From contig CAVSOK010000031.1 of the NCBI GenBank assembly GCA_963729575.1, positions 13,780 through 77,779 of the forward strand: a stretch of 64,000 nucleotides of DNA. The letters run 5' to 3'. Below are positions 1 through 9,785 of the stretch, one piece after another. Each line of letters begins with the position of its first letter. Positions within the stretch are counted from its first letter, which is position 1. The position numbers and the translations under genes were made by a program. The notes below the pieces were generated by a model. It saw nothing but the letters and a program-made list of their open reading frames with translations. It made no database searches and was not told the DNA's origin. This stretch comes from Tunicatimonas sp963729575 (GTDB taxonomy: Bacteria; Bacteroidota; Bacteroidia; Cytophagales; Cyclobacteriaceae).

Positions 1-1505
1 CGCGGGTACTTCAGCTCGTCCATTACCATTACCTGAAGGTTTTGAGCAGCCCGGCGGTCCCGGCTACTTCTTGCGACTCTCAGTTCATCAATTAGCGCAA
101 AGTAAGCCGGGTCTTTCTCTTTAAAGAAGTTCCCGAGCTGACTCAGAAAATAGGAAGATCGATCAGCCGGTTCGTAGGTAAGGGCGTAACTTGCTACGCC
201 TTCCAACCCCTCAGCCGCTCTGGACTCTGAAGCCGGGAGACCGTCTTTTCGAGGAAACTTATCTCGTTCGGCTACCTCCACCTTTTCCGCCAGTGCGTAG
301 ACGTATTCTTGTAGTTCGGCTACTTCCTGCTGGTCTCTGGCGGAGCTAAGATCCAGTACTGGGGGAATCATTCCGTTGCCGCCTAGTCCTTCTTCGGAAG
401 TCTGGTTGAAGTAGTCGTAGAACTGATAATACTCTCGCTGCGTGAGCTCATCGTACTTATGATCGTGGCAGCGGGCGCAGTTCAGCGTTAGCCCTAGCCA
501 GGCGGTTCCGGTGGTTTCCACTCGATCCAGTACGTTCTCTACCCGGGTTTCCTCGGGTATTCTTCCGCCCTCGCCGTTGTAGGTGTGGTTCCGGTTAAAA
601 GCCGTAGCCAAAATATCTTCGGTAGTGGGGGAAGGCTTTAGGTCGCCCGCCAGTTGCATCACCGTAAACTCATCGTAAGGCAAGTTTTCGTTGAAAGCCC
701 GGATCACCCAGTCGCGCCAGGGCCACATTTTGCGAGTGGGGTCACCCTGAAAACCGTTGGTATCGGCGTAGCGGGCCACATCTAACCACTCCCAAGCCCA
801 GCGTTCGCCGTAGCGAGGAGATGCTAATAATTGATCTACCAGCTTTTCGTAGGCCTGTTCGGAGGTGTCTTCTTTAAAAGCTCTAACTTCTTCAAGGGTA
901 GGAGGAAGACCATTTAGGTCAAAGGATAGCCTGCGAATGAGTGTTTCCTTATCCGCTTCTTCTGATGGAGTTAGCTCTAGCGATTCTAACTTATCCAAAA
1001 CAAAGTAGTCAATCTCATTGCGGGGCCAGGTAGCATCATTAACCTCCGGAAGTGCTGCTTTTGCCGGAGCATCAAACGCCCAATGGTTTTTCCATTCGGC
1101 GCCCTGTTCAATCCACTTAATCAGAATTGCTTTCTCTTCAGCGGTAAGGCTCAGATTAGACTCGAGGGTGGGCATCACCAGTTCCGGGTCGTCGCTTAAA
1201 ATGCGGTGAACTAATTCACTTTCATCGGGGTCACTAGCTACCACCGCAAAGGTTTCCTGGTCGGGAATATTAGCGAAAATGGCTTCTTCTTGATCCAGTC
1301 TCAGACCCGACTCCCGAGCGTTTTCATCCGGGCCGTGGCAGGCAAAGCAGCGGTCAGACAGAATGGGACGCACGTGGAAGTTGAAATCAATCTTATCAGG
1401 AAGGTTCTGGTAGGCAAGCTGAACGTCATCGGGCATAGAGGGGCCGCAGTTCGTTAATACGAAGCCAAACAGAAAACACCAGCAAATTTTGACGGCTCGG
1501 TTCAT
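1..1505 (-). CDS. PSCyt1/DUF1549/DUF1553 domain lipoprotein (3' end cut by window)
   Basis: The reading frame begins at ATG 1505 and runs off the left edge, so only about 500 residues are seen. It opens with a lipoprotein-type signal (hydrophobic stretch ending in LTNC, Cys20), then a planctomycete-type cytochrome c domain with a CxxCH haem motif (CFACH, Cys53-His57), then a DUF1549 region with a second CxxCH-like motif (CARCHDHK). The DUF1553 region would lie beyond the edge. It is closely similar in order and wording to the full-length protein at 3540-6788, so the two are paralogues, but this copy shows no LamG insert in the visible part. Such proteins are usually next to DUF1501 genes, as here, and are thought to act outside the cytoplasm in polysaccharide or organic-matter degradation; the actual reaction is unknown. 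Family call is strong, function weak. Confidence 0.9.
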   Translation of the reverse strand, partial: MNRAVKICWCFLFGFVLTNCGPSMPDDVQLAYQNLPDKIDFNFHVRPILSDRCFACHGPDENARESGLRLDQEEAIFANIPDQETFAVVASDPDESELVHRILSDDPELVMPTLESNLSLTAEEKAILIKWIEQGAEWKNHWAFDAPAKAALPEVNDATWPRNEIDYFVLDKLESLELTPSEEADKETLIRRLSFDLNGLPPTLEEVRAFKEDTSEQAYEKLVDQLLASPRYGERWAWEWLDVARYADTNGFQGDPTRKMWPWRDWVIRAFNENLPYDEFTVMQLAGDLKPSPTTEDILATAFNRNHTYNGEGGRIPEETRVENVLDRVETTGTAWLGLTLNCARCHDHKYDELTQREYYQFYDYFNQTSEEGLGGNGMIPPVLDLSSARDQQEVAELQEYVYALAEKVEVAERDKFPRKDGLPASESRAAEGLEGVASYALTYEPADRSSYFLSQLGNFFKEKDPAYFALIDELRVARSSRDRRAAQNLQVMVMDELKYP

Positions 1506-1677
1506 TTCAAGTAGTATATACTTCTCTATCTTTACGCTGTAAAACTGTGCTAATGCAGCTTAGATTTTGTTTTAGATTTCTTTATGGGGCTTTCTGGTCA
1601 TTTTCGTGCTGATCACAAATGTCTACGTATGTGCTGTCGTTCGGGTCTGTAGTAGTAGTATCTGGAACATATTCTAC

Positions 1678-2070
1678 TCAACAAGGCCAATCATCATCAC
1701 TAGGTTCACCCACGCACCCAGTTGTAAATAACATCAATCCTAAAAGTGCTAAAATTGCTGTTTTAAAGTGTCGATTGTGAACGTTGGACTTTATGTATTC
1801 ATGCCAACTCAGAATAATCTCTTGAACTTTTGAATATCTTGAGTTCTTATTTACTGAATACATTCTGGCACATACTTTCTCTGTTTTTCGTTCCGATAAA
1901 TACTTAATGATTTCATCGTTACTCATTTGGGTGAAATCTATAATATCTATCGAACACTCATTACAATGTCTGTTTTTTGAGCTTTGAATTCTATCCAAAT
2001 TCTTCCAGCTCATGTGACAAGGTTGCTGTATAGATATTCGTTTATTCATATTAGTTTTATTATTGTCCAT
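1678..2070 (-). CDS. Small cysteine-motif protein with C-terminal hydrophobic segment
   Basis: A 130-residue protein starting 6 nt after the DUF1501 stop, so probably the last gene of that operon. The N-terminal half carries a pattern familiar from Bacteroidota membrane proteins, often found ahead of TonB or carboxypeptidase-regulatory domains: CHMSW, then RHCNECSIDIIDFTQMS, then KVCARM. It probably forms a small metal-binding or redox knuckle. Near the C terminus there is one hydrophobic segment (about residues 102-119) ending in a lipobox-like TTGC and a short acidic tail. Met8 is an alternative start. Nothing shows its function; it could sense or anchor something at the inner membrane. The domain resemblance, not the length, is why I accept this as a real gene. 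Confidence 0.65.
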   Translation of the reverse strand: MDNNKTNMNKRISIQQPCHMSWKNLDRIQSSKNRHCNECSIDIIDFTQMSNDEIIKYLSERKTEKVCARMYSVNKNSRYSKVQEIILSWHEYIKSNVHNRHFKTAILALLGLMLFTTGCVGEPSDDDWPC

Positions 2071-2076
2071 AATAGA

Positions 2077-3513
2077 TCAAGTGAGAATATCTTTTACTAC
2101 GTGCCCGTGGACATCAGTCAGTCGGAAGCGACGGCCCTGAAACTTAAACGTAAGCTTTTCGTGATCAATGCCCAGCAAGTGCAGCAGAGTTGCTTGAAAG
2201 TCGTGAACATGTACCGGGTTATCAGTAATATTGTAGCCAAACTCATCGGTTGCCCCGTAAATAAACCCTTTCTTTACTCCGCCGCCCGCCATCCACAGGG
2301 TGAAGCAGCGTGGGTGATGATCTCGCCCGTAGTTCGTTTTCGTCAGTTTTCCCTGCGAATAATTCGTCCGGCCAAACTCTCCGCCCCAGATGACGAGCGT
2401 ATCGTCTAGCAAACCTCTTTGCTTCAGATCCATTACAAGTGCAGCTGATGCTTGATCAGTTTCTTTCGCTTGGGTTTGGATAGCATTTGGTAAATTACCG
2501 TGCTGGTCCCAGCCCTGATGGTAGAGTTGAATAAAGCGAACATCACGTTCGGCTAAGCGACGTGCCAGTAGGCAGTTGGCAGCGAAAGTTCCCGGTTCGC
2601 GGGCATCATCGCCGTACATATCGTAGATATAATCGGGTTCACTCGAGGTATCCATAATGTCAGGTACGGAGGCTTGCATCCGATAGGCCATTTCGTACTG
2701 GGCTACTCGCGCATTGATCTCCGGGTCGCCCAAACTTTGGTGTTGAACCTCCTGAAGCTGATTTAAATAATCAAGCTGCATCCGACGGTCACTGGGGTCA
2801 ATACCCGAAGGATTGTTTAAGTAAAGCACCGCATCTTTTCCGGCCCGGAACTGTACTCCCTGGTGCTGAGATGGTAGAAACCCATTGCCCCACAAGCGAG
2901 CGTACAGCGGCTGCCCGCGCTTATTCTTAGTGACTAGCACCACGAAGCCTGGGAGGTTCTCATTCTCACTACCCAGTCCGTAACTTAGCCAGGAACCAAT
3001 ACTGGGCCGACCGGAAAATTGAGAACCCGTTTGAATAAACGTAATCGCCGGATCATGATTGATGGCTTCGGTATACATGGACTTAACGAAGCATAGTTCA
3101 TCCACCACCTTAGCCGTATGCGGCATCAGTTCACTAACCGGAGCTCCTGAACGACCGTATTGTGCAAAATCAAATTGGGAACCCGCCAGTGGGAAGGAGG
3201 ACTGGCCCGCACTCATACCGGTAAGCCGTTGTTCACCCCGCACCGATGCAGGTAAATCTTTACCATTCATCTCGCGCAGCAGGGGCTTGGGGTCAAATAA
3301 CTCTAACTGGGAGGGACCTCCGCTCTGAAACAGATAAATGACCCGCTTCACCTTGGGAGTGAAATAGGGAGAGCCCATACCGCTAGCATCCTTCGCCAAT
3401 GACTTCATTGGGTTTATCAGAGAAGCAAGACTCACTGCCCCTAAACCCAGTGAGGTTTTAGTAAGGAAGTCTCGGCGAGAGTACTGTTGTTCGTAATTAT
3501 TACAATGGTCCAT
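2077..3513 (-). CDS. DUF1501 family protein, Tat-exported
   Basis: A 478-residue protein with a clear twin-arginine signal at the N terminus (YSRRDFLTKTSLGLGAVSLA, about residues 11-30), so it should be exported folded. The body has the DUF1501 pattern: an early YLFQSGGPSQLELFDPKP segment and late IQLYHQGWDQHGN, IWGGEFGRT and GRDHHPRCFTLWMAGGG segments rich in His and Asp, as in alkaline-phosphatase or sulfatase-like folds. Length is normal for the family. It lies 26 nt downstream of the PSCyt1/DUF1553 gene at 3540-6788, the usual pairing, which suggests one transcript and a shared extracytoplasmic task. The substrate is unknown. All predicted metal-binding regions look intact. Confidence 0.92.
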   Translation of the reverse strand: MDHCNNYEQQYSRRDFLTKTSLGLGAVSLASLINPMKSLAKDASGMGSPYFTPKVKRVIYLFQSGGPSQLELFDPKPLLREMNGKDLPASVRGEQRLTGMSAGQSSFPLAGSQFDFAQYGRSGAPVSELMPHTAKVVDELCFVKSMYTEAINHDPAITFIQTGSQFSGRPSIGSWLSYGLGSENENLPGFVVLVTKNKRGQPLYARLWGNGFLPSQHQGVQFRAGKDAVLYLNNPSGIDPSDRRMQLDYLNQLQEVQHQSLGDPEINARVAQYEMAYRMQASVPDIMDTSSEPDYIYDMYGDDAREPGTFAANCLLARRLAERDVRFIQLYHQGWDQHGNLPNAIQTQAKETDQASAALVMDLKQRGLLDDTLVIWGGEFGRTNYSQGKLTKTNYGRDHHPRCFTLWMAGGGVKKGFIYGATDEFGYNITDNPVHVHDFQATLLHLLGIDHEKLTFKFQGRRFRLTDVHGHVVKDILT

Positions 3514-3539
3514 ATCTGGCGTAATTTTCAGGCGGATAA

Positions 3540-6500
3540 TTACCGTTTAGTATAAAATTCATCGTGGTTTAGGAGAGTGCTGGCAATCATGGCCCAGGCG
3601 GCACTTTCGGTTTTACCCAGCCGCTGGTCTACCGGATATTCGCCAATGGCCAGCAGTGAATCGGCTTGAGCTGGTGACGAAGTAAATCGCTCTTTCGCCT
3701 CGGTGAACAAGCCTTCCAGAATGTCTATCTCCTGCCCAGTAGGTTTTCGTCCGGTAGCTAACCGAAACCCATAGTTGATCTTTTCGTCAGTTGTTTCACC
3801 ACCTTCGGTTAGTAATCGCTGGCCCATCACCCGAGCGGCTTCTACGAACTGAGGGTCATTGAGTAGCACCAACGCTTGTAACGGGGTGTTGGTGTTTTCT
3901 CGCTTCATCGTGCACACGTCGCGGTTAGGCGCATCAAAGGCAACCATAGCGGGGTGCGGACTGGTTCGCTTCACAAAGGTATACAAGCTTCGGCGGTACA
4001 GGCTATCGCCTTTATCTTCTTGGTAGCGAAGCAGTATGTGAGAGAAGTTGCCCTTTTCTATCCAAAGCCCTTCCGGCTGATAAGGCTTTACGCTGGCACC
4101 GCCTATCTTACCTACTAATAAACCACTAGCTGCCAGAGCGTTGTCCCGGATCATTTCGGCTGACATACGGCTTGATGGTCCCCGGGCTAACCAGACGTTA
4201 TCCGGGTCGTTTTTTACCTGCTTTTCGTCTTGCACCGAAGCTTGTCGGTACGTGCCGGACATCACCATTGTCTTCATTAGTCCTTTTACATCCCAGCCCG
4301 ATTCGCGGAAGGTAACCGCTAGCCAGTCTAGCAATTCCGGATGAGAAGGAAGGCTGCCTTGAAATCCAAAATCGTGCGGAGTATCTACCAGTCCACGCCC
4401 AAAAATGAGTTGCCAGTAGCGGTTTACGGTTACTCGGGCGGTAAGCGGATTATCTTCGCTAAATAGCCACTGGGCTAATCCCAGACGGTCGCGGCGGAGG
4501 TCTTCGGGAAACTGTAGTATGGTTTCGGGGGTGCCCGGCGGTACTTGTTCAGCAGGAGCATCATAAGCCCCACGATCCAGCACAAACATAGGGCGAGGTT
4601 CGCGCTCTTCTTCCATTACCATAATCTCGGCAACACCATTTACTGCTTCCATTCGTTGCCGCACCAAGTCTCGTAACTGCCGTTGCTTTTCCTGATACGC
4701 CGAGTGTTTCCTCTTCAGTACGTGCGTAATTTTAGCTTCCTCCGAGAGTTCTTCGTAGGCTATTTTTTCACTGGACGATCGAGCGTAAAGTTGAGCAATC
4801 TCTACCGGGGTTAAATCCTGATGGAATACGTAAATTTCGTCTACCGCGCCTTTGTAAATGCCAAATTCACCCGTGTAGGCTCGGTACGATTTTCCCAACT
4901 GAATAGGGCGGTTGGTGGGTTGATGATTACCAGTAATTAAGGTCTTGATCGACTTGTACAAACGATCGTAGAGAACGTCGGTGGTTGCCACTTGACCATT
5001 TACGTAGATTTGAACGTTATCTGCTTTTCCCCCGCCATCGTAGGTAAACGCCAGATGCGACCATTCACCTACCGGAATATTTTCCAAACTCTTGGTATGG
5101 ATCATATTATGCGGTAGTGAATGAATGAGTTTCACTGCTGGGTGGTTGGCACTGTCGAGGTAAAACTCCCAACCGCGCCAGAAACTATTTTTCTCCCCTG
5201 AGGTGGCCATTATCGTCTGAATCTTCTGATCTACGTCAGGCTTCACCCATACCGATGCGGTAAAGGGTTCATTCATTTCAAACTGTCCTATTTCTTCCAA
5301 CGCAAGGGTTTCGTATCCATCGTCGAAATGCAGGGCTTTGCCTTTTATACCATCTACTAACTGCGGTTCGCTGGATATCCGGGTTTTAGAATTACGGTCA
5401 ATCGCTTGGTGCGAATTTCCTTTATTATCTTTTGTTGAAGATATTTGCTCAACCGGAAAGTAGCCCGCTGGCTGAGGGATATTTACTAATTCTTGGTTAG
5501 ATAACTGATCAAGGTATTGAGTCAGTGATTCTTTATGTTCGGTAATTTCGGTCAAACTGCCTCGTAATTCTTCAGTTAGGTAGTCAAGAGAGTCTATCGT
5601 TCGCTGCTGCTGGTTAGAAGGTAGCAGTAGCATAGGGCCGTAGTCGCCATCATCCCCGGTCATGCCGAGCTCTCGGATGTTATTAAAGAAAGCTGCCATA
5701 CTATAGAAATTCTTCTGAGACAGGGGGTCAAACTTATGGTCGTGGCACTGGGCGCACTCTAGGGTAAGACCCAAAAATACTGTAGCCGTGGTGCTGGAAC
5801 GGTCAAACACATACTTCAAACGAAACTCTTCGTCCACAACTCCGCCTTCTCCGGTCATGGGATGATTACGATGAAAAGCGGTAGCCAACTTCTGTTCCCG
5901 GCTAGCATTAGGTAGTAAGTCACCCGCTAGTTGCCAGGTGGCAAACTGATCGTAGGGCAAATTCTCGTTAAAAGCTTTAATCACCCAATCGCGCCAGGGC
6001 CACATAGTTCGGGCTCCGTCGGCGTGCATACCGTGGGAGTCGGCGTAGCGAGAAACGTCCATCCACTCCATCACCATCCGCTCACCGTAGGCGGGTGATG
6101 CCAGCAGTCGGTCAACTACTTTCTCGTATGCACTCTCTGAGTCATCGGCCAGAAAAGCATCCATCTCCTCTACCGTAGGAGGCAAGCCAGTAAGATCTAG
6201 GGTTACCCGGCGCAATAAACGTTGTTTGTCAGCCGAGCGAGAAGGAGCAAGTTCTCGGCTTTCTAAGGTAGTCGCTACGAAATTATCAACAGGGTTTTTT
6301 ACGAACTCAGCGAGTTGATTGACTTCCGGTACCTCTGGCTTCTCCGGAGAGATAAACGCCCAATGGGGTTTGTACTCGGCTCCTTGCTCAATCCACTTTA
6401 CTAACGTGGCCTTTTCTTGAGCGGTCAGCGTTAAGTTAGATTCCGGGGGCGGCATTTGCATCTCCGGATCATCGGCAAATATCCGGTGAACTAACTCGCT

Positions 6501-6788
6501 ACGCTGCGTTTTGCCGGGTACAATTGCTCGCTTGCCACTTTCCAGTACCGCAGTAGCTAATTCTTTTTCACTCAAACTGAGTCCGGCTTCTACCGCCGCT
6601 TCGTCGGGGCCATGGCAGGCGTAGCATCTATCGGAGAGAATAGGCTTCACATGATAGTTGAAATCAACCTCATCAGGTAGGGTTTCGTAAGCCTGCGCTA
6701 CCTCTTCGGGAAGTTCCTGCTGGCAGCACCACAGACTGCCAATGATACAGAAGTAGATGAAAGTTCGGACATGTCTAAAGTAAGTCAT
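3540..6788 (-). CDS. PSCyt1/DUF1549/LamG/DUF1553 domain lipoprotein
   Basis: A 1082-residue secreted protein. The order read from the sequence is: a lipoprotein-like signal ending at Cys21/22; a PSCyt1 cytochrome c domain with CYACH (Cys55-His59); DUF1549 (about 160-370) with a second motif CAQCHDHK; a concanavalin/LamG-like domain (about 480-680, with GKALHFDDGYETLAL and FTASVWVKPDV); then DUF1553 (about 790-1060, with LTARVTVNRYWQLIFGRGLVDT and TNTPLQALVLLNDPQF). The LamG insert between the two DUFs is a known variant and may bind carbohydrate. It is first in the minus-strand group with DUF1501 (2077-3513). The haem motifs suggest a redox role at the cell surface; the true substrate is not known. 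Confidence 0.92.
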   Translation of the reverse strand: MTYFRHVRTFIYFCIIGSLWCCQQELPEEVAQAYETLPDEVDFNYHVKPILSDRCYACHGPDEAAVEAGLSLSEKELATAVLESGKRAIVPGKTQRSELVHRIFADDPEMQMPPPESNLTLTAQEKATLVKWIEQGAEYKPHWAFISPEKPEVPEVNQLAEFVKNPVDNFVATTLESRELAPSRSADKQRLLRRVTLDLTGLPPTVEEMDAFLADDSESAYEKVVDRLLASPAYGERMVMEWMDVSRYADSHGMHADGARTMWPWRDWVIKAFNENLPYDQFATWQLAGDLLPNASREQKLATAFHRNHPMTGEGGVVDEEFRLKYVFDRSSTTATVFLGLTLECAQCHDHKFDPLSQKNFYSMAAFFNNIRELGMTGDDGDYGPMLLLPSNQQQRTIDSLDYLTEELRGSLTEITEHKESLTQYLDQLSNQELVNIPQPAGYFPVEQISSTKDNKGNSHQAIDRNSKTRISSEPQLVDGIKGKALHFDDGYETLALEEIGQFEMNEPFTASVWVKPDVDQKIQTIMATSGEKNSFWRGWEFYLDSANHPAVKLIHSLPHNMIHTKSLENIPVGEWSHLAFTYDGGGKADNVQIYVNGQVATTDVLYDRLYKSIKTLITGNHQPTNRPIQLGKSYRAYTGEFGIYKGAVDEIYVFHQDLTPVEIAQLYARSSSEKIAYEELSEEAKITHVLKRKHSAYQEKQRQLRDLVRQRMEAVNGVAEIMVMEEEREPRPMFVLDRGAYDAPAEQVPPGTPETILQFPEDLRRDRLGLAQWLFSEDNPLTARVTVNRYWQLIFGRGLVDTPHDFGFQGSLPSHPELLDWLAVTFRESGWDVKGLMKTMVMSGTYRQASVQDEKQVKNDPDNVWLARGPSSRMSAEMIRDNALAASGLLVGKIGGASVKPYQPEGLWIEKGNFSHILLRYQEDKGDSLYRRSLYTFVKRTSPHPAMVAFDAPNRDVCTMKRENTNTPLQALVLLNDPQFVEAARVMGQRLLTEGGETTDEKINYGFRLATGRKPTGQEIDILEGLFTEAKERFTSSPAQADSLLAIGEYPVDQRLGKTESAAWAMIASTLLNHDEFYTKR

Positions 6789-6892
6789 GGTAAAAATGAA
6801 TTGCTACTAGGAAAGATAGTAGAATTACCGCAAAATGGGAAACAGAAGAACGGAAAAGGGTAAAGAGCAGGAAGATATAGGGTTGAAAGAAC

Positions 6893-6978
6893 TTCAATAA
6901 TCAACAATTTACTCATCACCATTTATTAATCATCCGTTATTATCCATTCTCACCTTTCAATTGCCCATTGCCATCAGG
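6893..6978. repeat. Degenerate heptamer array
   Basis: The gap between the divergent genes at 3540-6788 and 7015 holds AT-rich text with 7-nt phasing, for example TATTATC CATTCTC ACCTTTC AATTGCC at 6940-6967. The same words recur at 10420-10466 (CACTATC ACCTTTC AATTGCA). It is non-coding and belongs to the family described under findings. Confidence 0.6.
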
Positions 6979-7014
6979 TTTTATTATATTGAGCGATAGT
7001 AAATCTTACACTTT

Positions 7015-8101
7015 ATGCGACTAAGAACTGTCTTATCCTTTCTGATAATTTTCTTTGGTACTTTCCTGACAGGATTTTCCCAGAACGATACTATTCGAAT
7101 TGACCTTAAGGCCATATCAGGATTACAGTACGATCAGGTCAGAATTAAAGTGCCCCCGGCCGCCTGGGTAGAGCTGACCCTGATGAATACCGATGAGATG
7201 CCTCACAATTGGGTGATGACTCGCCCCAACGCGCGCGAAGATGTAGTTGATATGTCGCTGGAGCTAGCCAAGCAGGGCAGCACCGATTACGTTCCAACAT
7301 CTGACTTGGTGCTAGAGGCAATTCCTCTGATATTACCGGAGGAACAGTACACTATTTCCTTCCGAGCTCCATCACAGGAAGGAGCTTATCCCTACGTATG
7401 CACCTACCCCGGACACGGAGCGGTGATGTACGGGGCAATCTACGTAACCAACAATCAGCTACCACTGCTAGCTACCGACGAAAACGTACCGGCCAGTCGC
7501 CGAAACGATGAAGATGTAGTTGAGGAAAAGCCCCCGAGGCACCCTTACCCCGATATTCTTCCGGCTATGTATCGCACCTTTATGCCAGACAGTGGCCCCG
7601 CCGGGATTGCCGTAGGTTTACTGGGAGATATTAGCTACTGCTGGGATGCCGGACAGTGCCGACTGCGCTATGCCTGGAAAGGTGGGTTTATCAATTTGGA
7701 AGAACACTGGTCAGGGAAAGGACAAGGAGTTAGCCGAAATAGTGGGAACGGTTTTTTACCGAGATAGCACCGAGTTTCCGTTTCGGATTGGTAAAAACCA
7801 AGATAATCCTGCCGTCCAGTTTTTAGGCTATGAAATGAAGAACCGCTACCCTACCTTCAAGTATCGGTTGGATGATGTAGAAGTTACCGAGCGCATTATT
7901 CCGGTATTCGAAAATCCGGGTATTAAGCGAGTACTTACCTTTTCTGGTCTAACTGAGCCGCTTCGGTTTATAAAAGGACAAGAGAACGTGTTGTACTACA
8001 GCAACCGGGGCGAGTGGGAAGACGAAAATACCCTACGCCTTAGCCCCGAGGAAGCCCAGGAGTTTACGATCACTATTACTGAAAATATGAGCGAGATATG
8101 A
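7015..8101 (+). pseudogene. Cupredoxin-domain exported protein, split by one frameshift
   Basis: Two overlapping frames together encode one protein. The first (from ATG 7015) has a signal peptide ending near SQ, then a plastocyanin/azurin-like domain with type-1 copper ligands: His in DEMPHNWV, and Cys, His and Met in VCTYPGHGAVM. A second domain (YRTFMPDSGPAG, CWDAGQCRLRYAW) is then broken near 7720. The frame shifts by one base and continues as DKELAEIVGTVFYRDSTEF to the TGA at 8101. Removing one G from the AAAGG run at 7717-7721 restores SGKDKELAEI. The downstream gene starts on the same ATGA, so the fused gene fits the operon. Either the gene is freshly broken or this is an assembly indel. 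The cupredoxin call is strong; the role (electron transfer with the neighbouring propeller protein) is inferred. Confidence 0.8.
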
Positions 8102-9618
8102 GAAGGTATGGTTTAATAATTATTACGCTAGGTTGGGCGATAGCGGGGTGTACCATTCAACCTACAGAACAGGAATCGGGCATTATTAGCGATCAGCGTA
8201 CCAATAATTTCTATTCCGTTGAGGATGTGCCGTTGCCGGACGGACTGACTGCCGAGATAGGAGGGATGGACTTTATGCCGGATGGACGGATGATCGTCGC
8301 GTTTCATCGGGGGGAAATAATGACGTACGATTTAAAGGAGGAAACCTGGGAGTTGTTTGCCGAAGGCTTGCACGATCCGCTAGGGATATTATCTCTGAAC
8401 AATTGGGAAGTACTGGTGATGCAACGTCCCGAACTTACTCGTTTAGTTGACAATGACGACGATGGCGAAGCGGAAGAATATTTAGTGGCCACTGATGATT
8501 TTGGTCTGTCGGGCAACTACCATGAGTTTGCCTACGGCCCCGCCTACAACGGTAAAGATTTATACATCGCCCTGAACTGTGCTTCCAAAAATGCGGGCAT
8601 TTGGGATGAAGTGCGGGGTGAAGTCAATATGCTCGGCGAAGTTGCCGGAATGTATTCGGCAGTAGAGTACCGGGGCTGGGTAATGAAACTGCGACCAGAC
8701 GGAGTGCTGGAGCCGGTGGCCAGTGGTTTCCGCTCGCCCGATGGTATCGGGTTTGACCTGGAGGGTAACTTATTCGTTACCGATAATCAGGGCGACTGGT
8801 TGGGCACTAGCAAACTGTACCACATAGAAGAAGGGAATTTCTACGGTCAGATTTCCAGCTTGGTGTGGCGTGAAGGCTGGAGTGGTGACCCGGAAGAAAT
8901 GCCCGTAGCTACGTTAGACAGTATGCGAACCCGAGCTGCCGTGCTATTCCCGCACAATATTATGTCTAATTCTCCTACGCAGCCGCTGGTCATTCCGGAG
9001 GATAATAACTTTGGTCCATTCGCCGGACAGTTTCTGGTAGGGGAAATGGATTTTCCGCGGATCATGCGAGTAATGCTAGAGAAGGTGAACGGACAGTTCC
9101 AGGGGGCTTGCACTTCATTTATTGACTCTGCCGGACTAACTATCGGCAATCACCGCATGGTGTTTGGCCCGGATGGTAACCTGTGGGTCGGTAAGTCAGC
9201 CTACGTGTGGGTAGGTGATCGGGGTATTCAGCGCATTCGCTACAACGGAGGTATGCCGATGGACGTACTTCGGATGAATGCAACTCCCCAGGGTTTTAAG
9301 TTAACGTTTACACGTCCGGTAGACCGTTCGATGGCCGAGAATGCTAGTAATTATCAGTTTACGCACTACTACTACGCCTATCATCAGGAGTACGGGTCAC
9401 CCCGGATGGATGAACAGACTGTTGCCGTAAAGCAAGTTCAAATCTCAGAAGATGGCAAAGAGGTTACCCTAACGTTAGATAAGATGACCCCCGGCTACGT
9501 ATATGATCTACAGATCGGCCAGTTAAACAGTGTGGAAGGAGTCGCGCTAAAAAACAATCGATTGTTCTATACACTCAATGAGTTGCCCACCAACCAAACG
9601 GCACTGAGCAGTCGGTAG
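8098..9618 (+). CDS. Secreted beta-propeller lipoprotein (sorbosone dehydrogenase/NHL-like)
   Basis: A 506-residue protein whose ATG overlaps the previous stop (ATGA at 8098-8101), implying translational coupling to the cupredoxin gene. It has a lipoprotein signal (AIAGC, Cys18). The body reads as a six-bladed propeller of the sorbosone-dehydrogenase/PVC membrane-bound-dehydrogenase type: GGMDFMPDGRMIVAFHRGEI, SGFRSPDGIGFDLEGNLFVTD, NQGDWLG, then IGNHRMVFGPDGNLWVG. A short C-terminal Ig-like part (about 400-490) follows. In relatives this fold binds sugars or PQQ, or acts with haem and copper domains. Linkage to a cupredoxin suggests an extracytoplasmic redox pair, but no cofactor motif proves enzyme activity. 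Confidence 0.8.
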   Translation: MRRYGLIIITLGWAIAGCTIQPTEQESGIISDQRTNNFYSVEDVPLPDGLTAEIGGMDFMPDGRMIVAFHRGEIMTYDLKEETWELFAEGLHDPLGILSLNNWEVLVMQRPELTRLVDNDDDGEAEEYLVATDDFGLSGNYHEFAYGPAYNGKDLYIALNCASKNAGIWDEVRGEVNMLGEVAGMYSAVEYRGWVMKLRPDGVLEPVASGFRSPDGIGFDLEGNLFVTDNQGDWLGTSKLYHIEEGNFYGQISSLVWREGWSGDPEEMPVATLDSMRTRAAVLFPHNIMSNSPTQPLVIPEDNNFGPFAGQFLVGEMDFPRIMRVMLEKVNGQFQGACTSFIDSAGLTIGNHRMVFGPDGNLWVGKSAYVWVGDRGIQRIRYNGGMPMDVLRMNATPQGFKLTFTRPVDRSMAENASNYQFTHYYYAYHQEYGSPRMDEQTVAVKQVQISEDGKEVTLTLDKMTPGYVYDLQIGQLNSVEGVALKNNRLFYTLNELPTNQTALSSR

Positions 9619-9650
9619 AGGGAAGACCGGAAAAAGGCCGCCGTGGAACG

Positions 9651-9776
9651 GTAGACGGTGAAGGGTGAAGGGTGAAGAGTGAAAAGTAAGGAACTAATGA
9701 CCCATGGCAATTTAACAACCAACCATTGAGCAACCCAATTATTTAACAATCGAACAGTTGAACCATTGAACAACCA
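9651..9776. repeat. Degenerate heptamer array
   Basis: A non-coding gap with 7-nt periodicity. At 9658-9685 the units read GTGAAGG GTGAAGG GTGAAGA GTGAAAA. Further on are units such as CAACCAT TGAGCAA CCCAATT and CAGTTGA ACCATTG AACAACC. Confidence 0.65.
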
Positions 9777-9785
9777 TCGTACTCT

